Positions 9,001 through 17,000 of a stretch of DNA of 56,422 nt are shown here, in pieces (position 1 is the stretch's first letter; each line of letters begins with the position of its first letter). A program made the position numbers and the translations under genes. The notes below the pieces were generated by a model. It made no database searches, was not told the origin of the DNA, and saw only the letters and a list, made by a program, of their open reading frames with translations. This stretch comes from Phycisphaerales bacterium (GTDB lineage Bacteria; Planctomycetota; Phycisphaerae; Phycisphaerales; UBA1924): NCBI GenBank assembly GCA_020853815.1, contig JADYYE010000169.1, positions 1-56,422 on the forward strand, in the 5' to 3' direction.

Positions 9001-10144
9001 GGCGCTCGGGGCTGAGGTGGCGCCGCTGGTGGCGACGATGATCGCGGGGTTGGACGCGGCGGCCAAGGCGCCCGAGGCGCCGGCGGGGCCGGTGCTTGAT
9101 TTCGCCAAGGTCGGGCCGATGAGCGTGGGGGGGGGCTGGTCGCTGGACGCGGCGCACCCGGCGGCGGGCGACTCAAACGTGACGTACAAGTCGCCGTCGG
9201 GCCAGTCGGTGCAGTTCATCCGGCTGGGGAACGGCGCGTACCTGTCGGCGACGGAAGTGACGGTGGGGGTGTTCAACGACGCGGCTCAGCGAGACGCAGA
9301 GCTTCTGAACCTGCTCTTCAGCCTGAACACAGGCAAGGCGGGTAACAAGGGTCCGAGTGTGTGGGAGCGCAACACGAACAAGGATGGCATCCTGCCGTCC
9401 AGACCGGGCGGTTGGGACACCTCTGGCTGGCTCTTCGACGTTCCTTCGCTGTCGAGCGCCAAGGTCAAGCCATATCCCGATGAGTTGATTGGAGCCGTCG
9501 GCACGCCTTCGGCGCTTCATCCGATGCAGCAGGTGAGCTCAACGGTGGCGAGCCGCGTGGCGGGCAAGATCGGTTGCCGCCTGCCGACGGCGGAGGAGTG
9601 GAAGGCGGCGGCGGAGATGTCGTCGTCGGCGGACGCGCGCACCCCGAACCGGCGCGATGCGACGTGGGATGCATACAAGGTGTATCTGGACGGGCAGTTC
9701 AAGAACCTGGCCGGCGGGCCGCCGATGGATGCGCCCTGGCCGGACAAGGGATCGTTCGATCCCAAGAAGACGAACACCGGGCCGAAGGCGGTGGCGGCGG
9801 TTGCGGGGAATGACCAGGTGCTGTGGTTCCGCGAAGTTGGTGGTCCCGATGGGCGTTTCCACGATCTGGTCGGCAACGCGGCGGAGTGGGTCGCTCCGGC
9901 CGGGCCGTCCGCGGGCCAGACACCGAACGATGTCGCAAGGGCGCAGGTGATCGGCGCGTCGGCGATTTCGTCGGATCAGATCGCGCCGGATATCGCTCAG
10001 GATCCGACCAATCGCACGCGGGCCGCATTCTCTGATGTCGGCTTCCGCCTGGCGTTTGACGCGGTAGGCGGGACGGCTCCGGCCGCGGAGCCCTTGATCG
10101 CGCGCCTCAAAAAAGCCGCCGACGCCATCGCCCTGGCGAAGTAG
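6014..10144 (+). CDS. PpkA-like pseudokinase with periplasmic TagR/FGE-like domain
   Basis: 1376 residues. Residues 1-240 form a Ser/Thr-kinase-like domain: glycine loop SRSGRGAVYTA (15-25) and AVK Lys37 are kept. The catalytic loop reads HGNLKNSN (136-143), with Asn138 in place of the catalytic Asp, and the DFG position reads DPW (161-163), so catalysis is unlikely. A Pro/Lys-rich cytoplasmic linker (about 260-450) leads to a membrane helix at about 462-482. Outside lie two Pro-rich hinges (about 488-514 and 746-770), each followed by a helical module, and then an FGE/SUMF1-like domain (about 1035-1365) with GCRLPTAEEW, LVGNAAEWV and FSDVGFRLAF. In Pseudomonas PpkA, the separate FGE-like protein TagR binds the periplasmic part; here it appears fused in cis. 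ATG 6014 was chosen for its upstream GGGCGGGG; GTG 5981 is possible. Confidence 0.8.
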   Translation: MPVYGSFETVREVSRSGRGAVYTARRVGTSDERFAVKIFELPAYLAEEGEVERESAFFLHAAEVQKAVGRPGSAWAPVYESGAMEGGAWYATDLFDRSIERLLLNRPDLEPADLLRVVDSVLSGLYELRDAAGRAHGNLKNSNVLLAGKGDLSAARVVLCDPWATERLRGGEAREDLRGLGDLVHWLVLHRGVRRPTGWPVQTSSEWKRLGRVGDGWLALTNKLLDPTDEKLVLEDVPSLVPGGKVRPGSSTTVLPTPVSRAGRDSRVDSKSHPPKSEPPKPEPPKSEPPKPEPVKVETPRPEAAKVEAPKVESKAEVVRPASLPVVTPPVVTPPVATPPVGPPSKPAEPLAPGAIDADVTQDLPSQGSGVGSGVGVGSGVGAGSREAGQVSGGVSGGAAAGAGVGAGSGAAAPVLTSRAPSMASVGRVSAASVADAPKSFEELEAESRRRQAEPKKTSNAKWIGIGVGAVALVAVAAMLIPNPPSKPKDEPVPGPIPAPTPNPTPPNPGPDPRIAETERALDGIRDALAAGRRFAESSASGSIESLVGKVTDELAPEAESKNGSRRGVRDRAVGLGKIAKASTLADALGSAAQGESEAREGVARAIELLAAPKPGDVGELRTRAADFARLRSVAEKLRDSTLRDRAIKHAQDSYLAWFKGMPLFDARLEQGVPQASSYGVSGDALPDAVKVSGLIAPLGTVTDKSEGAKRVEAVRKEIESKYPALAAGAKARLDDLAKRFAPEIEITPPPVKPTPTPVNPDPPPVNPNTAKIAAAKGLIQKIAGQLALGLDFKDVSPDGGDSIEELLTQVDAGVEKDAVAGDAALTDALARARGLGAISSIADAPAAAKRAADEAGRGRASEALAAGSRALSLFKDPVPGDLDALEAGGKFVADVRDSVGKLPDGVAAKRDVLVKSANDRRRAMFMASVGKMSMGDEAMVRRVAGMASGFGVKSDELPVKVRLNLLALTLRDELAKAGDDAAATAAVGRFKAGAGALGAEVAPLVATMIAGLDAAAKAPEAPAGPVLDFAKVGPMSVGGGWSLDAAHPAAGDSNVTYKSPSGQSVQFIRLGNGAYLSATEVTVGVFNDAAQRDAELLNLLFSLNTGKAGNKGPSVWERNTNKDGILPSRPGGWDTSGWLFDVPSLSSAKVKPYPDELIGAVGTPSALHPMQQVSSTVASRVAGKIGCRLPTAEEWKAAAEMSSSADARTPNRRDATWDAYKVYLDGQFKNLAGGPPMDAPWPDKGSFDPKKTNTGPKAVAAVAGNDQVLWFREVGGPDGRFHDLVGNAAEWVAPAGPSAGQTPNDVARAQVIGASAISSDQIAPDIAQDPTNRTRAAFSDVGFRLAFDAVGGTAPAAEPLIARLKKAADAIALAK

Positions 10145-10197
10145 GACGCGGCGTCGGCGCTCTCTCCAATCCTGTCGCGAGCCTCCGGGCGGCGCGG

Positions 10198-10533
10198 TCA
10201 ATCGGCGTTTTGCTCGGTGACCTTGGCGGTGGTGACTTTGGGCGCGATCGTCTTGGCCGGGTTTGCCTTCGCGCTGGCGCCTGTGGCGGGCTGGGCTTTG
10301 GCGGCGCCGAGCGACTTGGCTTGCGGCGCGGGCTGGGCCGCGGCGGTGCTGGCGGATTTTGGCGGGTTCACGAAGAGGTACGCCCCGAAACGATCGCCGG
10401 CCCCGAAGCCTTCGTCGCTTCCGTAGGCACGGGGTGAGTCTGGGGAGCTCGAGCACCCGGCGAGCGCGGCCGCCAAGCCGGCAGCCAGGGCGAGCGTGGC
10501 GGGGACCATGAACCGAGAACGGGACATTCGCAT
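10198..10533 (-). CDS. Small low-complexity lipoprotein, antisense to the T6SS genes
   Basis: 111 residues. The start at 10531-10533 is well supported by GGAGGAG about 7 bases upstream on the minus strand. A signal peptide ends in the lipobox LAGC (Cys27), followed by SSSPDSP, so the protein should be lipidated and moved outward. The mature part begins with a Gly-rich patch (DEGFGAGDRFGAYLFVNPP) and then turns into an Ala/Lys/Pro/Thr-rich tail typical of a flexible tether. No domain is recognised. It lies tail-to-tail with the pseudokinase gene and head-to-head with the gene at 10780, so it has its own promoter. It may be an envelope partner of the T6SS or an unrelated insert. Confidence 0.7.
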   Translation of the reverse strand: MRMSRSRFMVPATLALAAGLAAALAGCSSSPDSPRAYGSDEGFGAGDRFGAYLFVNPPKSASTAAAQPAPQAKSLGAAKAQPATGASAKANPAKTIAPKVTTAKVTEQNAD

Positions 10534-10779
10534 ACGTCGCTCCTCCGATCGTGCATTCGACGGGACGCCACGTCCATCGACGGATCGCGCGCGCGTCTGG
10601 CGGATGAAGGCGCGGAAATTGCGTGATGGGACCATGGCGTGCGCGGGTGGCGCGGCTCGGGGGAGCGTGGGGATGGTGTGGGGGGCGCGAGGGATGCGGG
10701 CGGGACCGTCCCTCCGGGCGAGCGAACGGTCTGTATGATGGCGGCCTGAGTTTTCGGGCCGGACGGCCCGGGGGGTTGT
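10534..10779. promoter_or_regulatory. Divergent intergenic region with candidate -10 site
   Basis: 246 bases between the minus-strand lipoprotein gene and the plus-strand gene at 10780. TATGAT at 10734-10739 is a good -10 hexamer on the plus strand, placed 40 bases before the start at 10780, but no convincing -35 is found 16-18 bases upstream. The region must hold the minus-strand promoter too, which I could not place. It would let the tssK-tssM part be transcribed separately from the upstream genes. Confidence 0.35.
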
Positions 10780-11715
10780 GTGCACGACGCGTCGAGCGAG
10801 GTTTCCCGGAAGGTGATGGCCCTGTCGGCCCGGCTGCGCCTGGTGCAGAGCCAGTTGGCGGACGAGTCGGCGGAGGTGCGTCGCGAGCAGTTGGACGGGG
10901 AGATTTCGCGCGCCCTGCAATCGATCGCGGCGGGTGATCGCGAGGCGTTTCTGCGCGAGCTTTTGAGCGCGTTTCCCACGGCCGAGGGCGGGTCTTTGCC
11001 CGCCAAGGGCGGGGCGGCGGCGGTTCAGACCAAGGTCGTGGAGGTGGTGAAACCCCGCGATCTGACGTTTGAGGAATTGGTGGACACGCTTTTGAAGCAG
11101 TGGGGGCTGGCGACGCCGGAGCAAAGGGCCAAGGCCGCGGGCAAGATCGGCGCGGTGGGGATCGGCGGGGGCGGAGGCGGGGCGGCGTTGTCAGAGGCGC
11201 AGGTGGCGAAGCTGCGGGAGCGGCTGGAGCTTGGCGCGGGCGAGGTGCCGGACGCGGCGCGACTGATCGAGCTCTCGATCAAGATCGTGGAGTTCGTGAA
11301 TTACATCGATCGTGTGGCGTGGGGGGCGTGGAAGGACACGGCGCCGTCGGCGGCGCTGCGGGCCAACGGCACGATGCGGCGTTTCCTGCGCGAGTACCTC
11401 GCGGGGGCGGGGGACGCGGCGGGTGGCGGCGCGGTCGCGCCGGAACTGGACCGCCTGCGCGAGTTGTGCCGGGCCATGATGTCGTCGATCGCGCGGGCGG
11501 CGCCCGATCGGTTCGCGGAGCGGTTCGTGTCGCAATTGTCACCGACGGCGATCGAGGAGAGCGTGGGCGATTCGGCGTTCCGGAACAAGGACGCGGACTG
11601 CTGGAAGGCGTACAAGCTGCGCGCGGGCCAATTGGACCGCGACGCGATCGCGCAGGAGATCAAGCAGGCGATCGCTGGGTTTGTCGAGGACTGGATGAGA
11701 AGGGCGGGCCTGTAA
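10780..11715 (+). CDS. T6SS-associated unknown protein, possible FHA-less TagH C-terminal domain
   Basis: 311 residues from GTG 10780, preceded by GGGGGG at 10770-10775. No signal peptide or membrane helix. It is mostly helical, with a Gly-rich break (GIGGGGGGAA, about 127-136). The last 100 residues run in the order seen in the C-terminal domain of TagH, the T6SS FHA-domain protein: an ALRANGTMRRFLREYL segment, then APDRFAERFVSQL, then DCWKAYKLRAGQL and a final FVEDW helix. The position fits as well, since tagH often sits just upstream of tssJ-tssK-tssL-tssM, and tssK follows here after 40 bases. No FHA domain is present. The TagH link is a pattern match by eye and needs a profile search. 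Confidence 0.5.
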   Translation: MHDASSEVSRKVMALSARLRLVQSQLADESAEVRREQLDGEISRALQSIAAGDREAFLRELLSAFPTAEGGSLPAKGGAAAVQTKVVEVVKPRDLTFEELVDTLLKQWGLATPEQRAKAAGKIGAVGIGGGGGGAALSEAQVAKLRERLELGAGEVPDAARLIELSIKIVEFVNYIDRVAWGAWKDTAPSAALRANGTMRRFLREYLAGAGDAAGGGAVAPELDRLRELCRAMMSSIARAAPDRFAERFVSQLSPTAIEESVGDSAFRNKDADCWKAYKLRAGQLDRDAIAQEIKQAIAGFVEDWMRRAGL

Positions 11716-11755
11716 ACGGAAGACCGCGCGGTCGCCCGCGCGGAGGGGAGTCGAT

Positions 11756-13165
11756 ATGGCCAAGGGAACGTCGCAGCCGCAGGTTGGATCGCTCAGCCCG
11801 GTGCATTGGCACGAGGGGCTGTTTCTTCAGCCGCACCACCTTCAGACGGCGGCGCGTCAGGGCGAGGAGCGCCTGGCGCGCGAGCGTCGCCTGGGGTGGA
11901 CGCATCCCTACGGCGTGGTGGACATGAAGCTCTCGGTCGATGCGCTGGAGAACCTGACGGTGCGCTTCGATCGCCTGCGCGCGATCATGCCCAGCGGGCT
12001 GGAGATCGACGTTCCCGACACGACCGACCTGCCGGGCCTGGACATCAAGAAGATCTTTGCGGCGACCAGCGGCGCGTTCACGGTGTCGCTGGCGGTTCCC
12101 CTGTGGCAGGCGGCCCGCGGCAACACGGTCGACCCGGCCTCGGGCGCGGCGGGCTCGCAGGTGAAGCGCCTGTACAACGTCTCCGAGGCCACGCGCCCGG
12201 ACGAGAACACGGGCGAGAATCGCCAGGCGATGCTGGTGCGGCGTTTGAACGCACGGCTGGTGGTCGAGGGCGACGATGTGAGCGACATGGAGGTGCTGCC
12301 CCTGGTGCGGATCGCGCACGCGACGGGGGACGACATCGGGCGCCCGCAGCAGGACAAGACGTACGTCCCGCCGTGCCTGGTGCTGGGGGGGTCCAGCGCG
12401 CTGGTGAACCTGGTGCGCGACCTTGGCAACCAGCTGGAGACGGCGCGGCGCGAGGGCGTGATCGAGCTGACGCGGGGCGGGTTCTCGATCGAGAACCTGC
12501 GCGGCATCCAGTACGAGCAGATGCTGCGGTTGCGGACACTGAACGTCTACGCGGCGCGGATCGCGTCGCTGGCGGGCGTGCCGGGCGTGACGCCTTTCGA
12601 GATGTACATGGAGATGCGCGGGTGCCTGGGCGAGCTGGCGGCGTTGACGCCGGACCGCGATCCTTGGGAGGCGCCGAAGTATGACCACGACAATCCGGGC
12701 GTGCCGCTCTTTGAGCTGGACCGGCGGGTGCGTCAGCTTTTGGCGCGGAGCAGCGTGCCGAAGTTCATCAAGGTCGCGTTCGTCAAGGACGGCGCGGTGC
12801 TGGCGGCGAACCTGGAGGACAAGCACATCACCAAGCCCAACGAGTACTTCCTGGGCGTGAAGACCAAGATGGATCCGTTGGAGCTGGCGAAGCTGGTGGA
12901 GGACGCGGACAAGTTCAAGCTCATGCCTCGGAGCATGGAGCGGCTGATGATCTACGGCGTGCGTCTGGCGGAAGAGCGGCACCCGCCGTACGAGCTGCCG
13001 GCGCAGGTGGGTCTGAACTATTTCCGGCTGCTCCGGGCCGAGAGCAAGCAGATGTGGGAGCGGATCGCGGCGGAGAAGAAGGTGGCGATCCGCTGGCCGG
13101 AGAGCGAGAAGTTCGAGTTCGCGGAGGTTCATCTGTACATGACGGTGCCCGAGGGCGCGGAGTGA
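11756..13165 (+). CDS. tssK: T6SS baseplate protein TssK
   Basis: 469 residues. TssK is the trimeric baseplate adaptor that links the TssEFG wedges to the cytoplasmic parts of TssL and TssM. The family's N-terminal signature is clear: VHWHEGLFLQPHHLQ at about residues 16-30. The length is normal for the family (about 440-470). The C-terminal part holds the receptor-binding-like domain with the conserved LPAQVGLNYFRL segment. ATG 11756 follows GGAGGGGAG at a suitable distance. It is followed by tssL after 119 bases and tssM, the usual K-L-M order. Confidence 0.95.
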   Translation: MAKGTSQPQVGSLSPVHWHEGLFLQPHHLQTAARQGEERLARERRLGWTHPYGVVDMKLSVDALENLTVRFDRLRAIMPSGLEIDVPDTTDLPGLDIKKIFAATSGAFTVSLAVPLWQAARGNTVDPASGAAGSQVKRLYNVSEATRPDENTGENRQAMLVRRLNARLVVEGDDVSDMEVLPLVRIAHATGDDIGRPQQDKTYVPPCLVLGGSSALVNLVRDLGNQLETARREGVIELTRGGFSIENLRGIQYEQMLRLRTLNVYAARIASLAGVPGVTPFEMYMEMRGCLGELAALTPDRDPWEAPKYDHDNPGVPLFELDRRVRQLLARSSVPKFIKVAFVKDGAVLAANLEDKHITKPNEYFLGVKTKMDPLELAKLVEDADKFKLMPRSMERLMIYGVRLAEERHPPYELPAQVGLNYFRLLRAESKQMWERIAAEKKVAIRWPESEKFEFAEVHLYMTVPEGAE

Positions 13166-13284
13166 GCGAAACCGACGGGAATCGGCGCGCGGGGTGTGAT
13201 CGCGGGTCTTTCTGGTTCTTTGGTGGTCGCGCGGGCGAGAGTTTGGTTCGGGTGTGCTGACGGCGGCGCGCCCTGGGAGGATCG

Positions 13285-13986
13285 ATGGCGACGCTCGTGG
13301 AGTTCTGTGAGCCCTTGTTCCAGTACATCTGCCGCTTGAACCGGCTGGCCCGCAAGGGCGGCCTGGTGGACGCGTCGCAGGTTCGGAACGAGCTGCGCTC
13401 GATGCTGGCGGACGTGAAACTCCGGGCCGAGGGCGCGGGGTTGGGCGAGCACTTCGGAAAGGTCAGGCTCCCCCTGATCTATTTCGTGGACTACATGGTG
13501 CGCGAGAGTTCGCTGCCCTTTGCGCGTTCGTGGAAGCACCTGCAGGAAGAGGAGCTGAAGCGGATCGCGGGCGACCAGGACTTCTTCGTGCAGCTCGACG
13601 AGACGCTGGCGGAGCAGGGGGACGCGGCCAACCAGCGGCTGGCGGTGTATTACAACTGCCTGGCGCTGGGGTTCAAGGGGATGTACACGGGGCAGGCGGA
13701 CGGCCCGAACTTTCTGCGGAAGAAGATGCTGGAGATCGCCTCGCGGATCAGGCCGCTGATGGACGCGGAGGAGAACGCCAGAATCTGCCCCGAGGCGTAC
13801 CAGAACGTGGACAAGCGGGAGCTTGAGATCTCGGCGGCGCCGGGGATCGTGCGCTGGGTGGTGGTGCTGCTCATCATGGTTGTGGCGCTCCTGGCGGCCA
13901 ATTGGATCGGGTACCGCGAGGCGACCGAGACGATCGGCAAGGCGCTCGACGGGATCGTGAACAACACGCCGGCGGAGTCGAAGTAG
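13285..13986 (+). CDS. tssL: T6SS membrane-complex protein TssL (DotU/IcmH-like)
   Basis: 233 residues, the size of a short TssL without a peptidoglycan-binding extension. The cytoplasmic DotU-type domain fills about 1-185, with the typical LIYFVDYMVRES segment near residue 65 and a helix bundle through CLALGFKGMYTG near 130. One tail-anchor membrane helix lies at about 188-210 (VVVLLIMVVALLAANWIGY), leaving about 20 residues in the periplasm. TssL joins TssM in the inner membrane and recruits the baseplate through TssK. The start has GGGAGG just upstream. Peptidoglycan anchoring must come from another protein. Confidence 0.92.
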   Translation: MATLVEFCEPLFQYICRLNRLARKGGLVDASQVRNELRSMLADVKLRAEGAGLGEHFGKVRLPLIYFVDYMVRESSLPFARSWKHLQEEELKRIAGDQDFFVQLDETLAEQGDAANQRLAVYYNCLALGFKGMYTGQADGPNFLRKKMLEIASRIRPLMDAEENARICPEAYQNVDKRELEISAAPGIVRWVVVLLIMVVALLAANWIGYREATETIGKALDGIVNNTPAESK

Positions 13987-14093
13987 AGATCGCGCCGGAT
14001 GCGGCGGCTTGGCGTGGGAATTGTGGGCGGGGTCGGCTGGGTGAATGACAAGATCGAACGCGTCCGGGCCTTCCGGGCGATCAGGACAAGCAC

Positions 14094-17000
14094 ATGGTTC
14101 GGACGATCGAAATGGTGCGGTTGCTCGCGCAGGGCTCCACGGGGCTGGGCGGCGTGCTGAAGTTCTTCGGGCTCTCGCCCACGATGCTGCTCATCATCGT
14201 GGTGGGGCTGGTGGTGGCGATCGGCGCGTGGTGGCTGGTCAAGTTCATCTACAAGCACCGCGAGAAGGCCAAGGAGCTGACGCTGGTGCGGCGGATGTTC
14301 GCGTCGACGTCGGGCGGGCCGGCGGCGGGCGCGGACCCGGCCAAGCGGGCCGCGATCGACAACATGCGTCGGTCGTTCGAGGAGGGCGTGGAGAAATTCC
14401 GTGCGGCGGGCAAGAACGTGTACACGCTCCCGTGGGTGCTCTTGGCCGGGCCGTCGGGCTCTGGGAAAACCGAGGCGATCCGCCACTGCAACGTTGGGTT
14501 CCCGCCGGGGCTTCAGAACTATCTCCAGGGCGCGGGCGGCACGCTCAACATGCACTGGTGGTTCACCAACGACGCGGTCATCCTCGACACCGCGGGCCGA
14601 ATCTTCATGGAGAGCGCGGCGCAGGGCGGCGGCGACGAGTGGCGCGAGCTGCTCAAGATGCTCAAGGACGTGCGCCCGCTGTGCCCGGTCAACGGCATGC
14701 TGCTTTGCATCGGCGTCGACAGCCTGATCAAGGACTCGGGCGACGACATCCAGGAGAAGGCCGGCAAGATCGCCCAGCAGCTCGACACCATCCAGCGCGT
14801 GCTTGACGTGCGCTTCCCGGTGTTCGTGGTCGTCACCAAGTGCGACCTTATCACCGGCTTCCGCGAGTTCTTTGAGAGCGTGACCGACCCGGCGCTGCAG
14901 CACCAGATGATGGGCTGGTCCAACCCCGCGGCGCTCGACACGGTGTTCAATCCCGAGCAGGTCTCGGAGCACATCGAATCGGTGCGCCAGCGCCTGCTCC
15001 GCCGTCGCTATGCGCTGACGATCGACCCGATCCACACCGACGACACCCAGGCTCGCCGCACCGACCAGGTCGACGCGCTCTACGCGCTCCCCGACAGCCT
15101 GGCGCGGTTGTCGTCGCGCCTGCGCCGCTACCTGGAACTGATCTTCGTGCAGGGCGAGTGGTCGCCCAAGCCCCTGTTCCTGCGCGGCATCTACTTCACC
15201 TCGTCCATGCGTCAGGGGGCGGAGCTCGACGAAGAGCTCGCCAAGATGCTGGGCGTAGGCGTCGACAAGCTCCCGGGCGGCGTGTCGGAGGAGAAGTCGT
15301 ACTTCCTCCGCGACGTCTTCAAGGAGAAGGTGTTCAAGGAGAAGGGGCTCGTCACCCGCGCCACCAACGTCGACAAGCAGCAGGCGCGCCAGCGCCTCAT
15401 GGTCGTGGGCTCGGCGATCGCGGCGGCGGTCGTGCTCCTGGGGCTCACGCTCTTCTCGTCGTACTCGTTCCGAAAAGAGATCGGCCAGAAGGAAGAGTCG
15501 TGGCGCACGCTCTGGGGCGGCATGGCGGACCTTGCGCCGGTGGGGCTTGGTTCCGGCGCCGGCGCGACGCCTGTGTACCGCGAGACAAAGGACATCAAGT
15601 TCGGGTTGGATGAGGTGAATCGCGCCGGCGCGGTGGCGCGATCGCGCGAGCTGGCGGAGAACCCGCCCAGCGTTCCGATCCTGCTCAAGCCCATGGACCT
15701 CTTGGGCATGATTAGCAAGGGCAGCCTGTCGGGGCAGCTCAAGGATGCGTCGGCGGCGCTGGTGGAGCGCTCGGTGCTGGCGCCGATGATCGAGCAATCG
15801 CGGAAGATGATGATGGTGGACGGGAGCGGCGCACGCCCGTGGGACGAGGCCGCCACGCGCACGCTCGCGGGGCTGATCCGCCTGGAGCGGGGCACGACGG
15901 GCTCGTCGCTGAAGGACGATCTCACGGCGCTGACCAAGGGGACGAGCAATCCGGGCGTGATGGCCGAGCCGCTCGATGTCGCGGCGCTGGCGCAGTACGT
16001 GCTGCCGGCGGCGGAGTTTGACAAGGCCAAGCCCGACCTGGAGAACCTGCAATCGCTGGTGAGCTGGACGTATGACCAGGGCGCGGGCAAGTGGCCGCCC
16101 GCGGCGCTGGGGAAGGACGCCAACCCGATCAAAGTCGGCTACAAGGCGTTCATCGAATACTGGAAGTCGCCCGAGAAGCGCAGCGAGAAGCTGCGGCTGG
16201 TGGGCGAGGTGGCCGAGTCGCTGGCGGCGTTCGAGAAGGCCGAGAAGGACCTGTCGGACAAGCTGGCGGCGTGGAGGGCCAATCCGCCCAAGAGCCTGAA
16301 GGGCGAGCGCGGCTACGAAGCGTTTGTCGCGGAGTGGAACGGCGTGTACGCGGCGCTGGCGGCGGCGCAGGCGCGCGTGAGCAAGGCGATGGAGGCGTCG
16401 AAGTTTGACTCGGCGACGCTGGAGGCGACGCTCAAGGACGCGGAGACGCAGCTGCGATTGCAGGCCGAGGGCGCGTACGCGCTGGTGCTGGGCGCGCCGC
16501 GCGCGGGCGCGACGACGGCGAGTACGTCCACGACCACGGGCGTGGCGGCGGTGGACCAGGCGGAGGCCAAGGCCAAGGAGGCTTCGAGCAAGGCCCAGGC
16601 GCTCCTGGCGATGGCCAATTCGCCCTGGCCCGACGACATCAAGGCGGTGAAAACGGCCCTTGAGAATTCGCGCGACGAGTTGCTGTCCAAGGGCTTGTCG
16701 GAGCGGCTGGCGATGATCCGCGGCTATTTGGGCGAGGGCGGCGCGGGCGCGAAGCTGCTTGCGAGGGTGGGAGACGCGCGGGTGTACGAGGCCCGGGCCA
16801 GCGCCTACAAGCTGGCCGACGCGTCGTTGAAGGTTGAGGCGCCCAAGCCCCTGTGGGGCGAGCTGTCGACCGGGGGCGCGGAGGTCGACAAGAAGCTGTC
16901 GGACCTGAAGAACCAGATCAACCAGGCGACCAGCGCTCTCTCGCAGAGCAACGCCAAGGAGAACGCGGAGTTCGTGGTGCAGATGGGCGCGCGCGGCGTC

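Noticed and set aside
9112..10120. FGE-like domain as an active formylglycine-generating or hydroxylating enzyme
   Set aside because: The catalytic Cys pair expected near the C-terminal GGSW/R region is not present (the region reads RVIGASAISS), so a binding role as in TagR is more likely.
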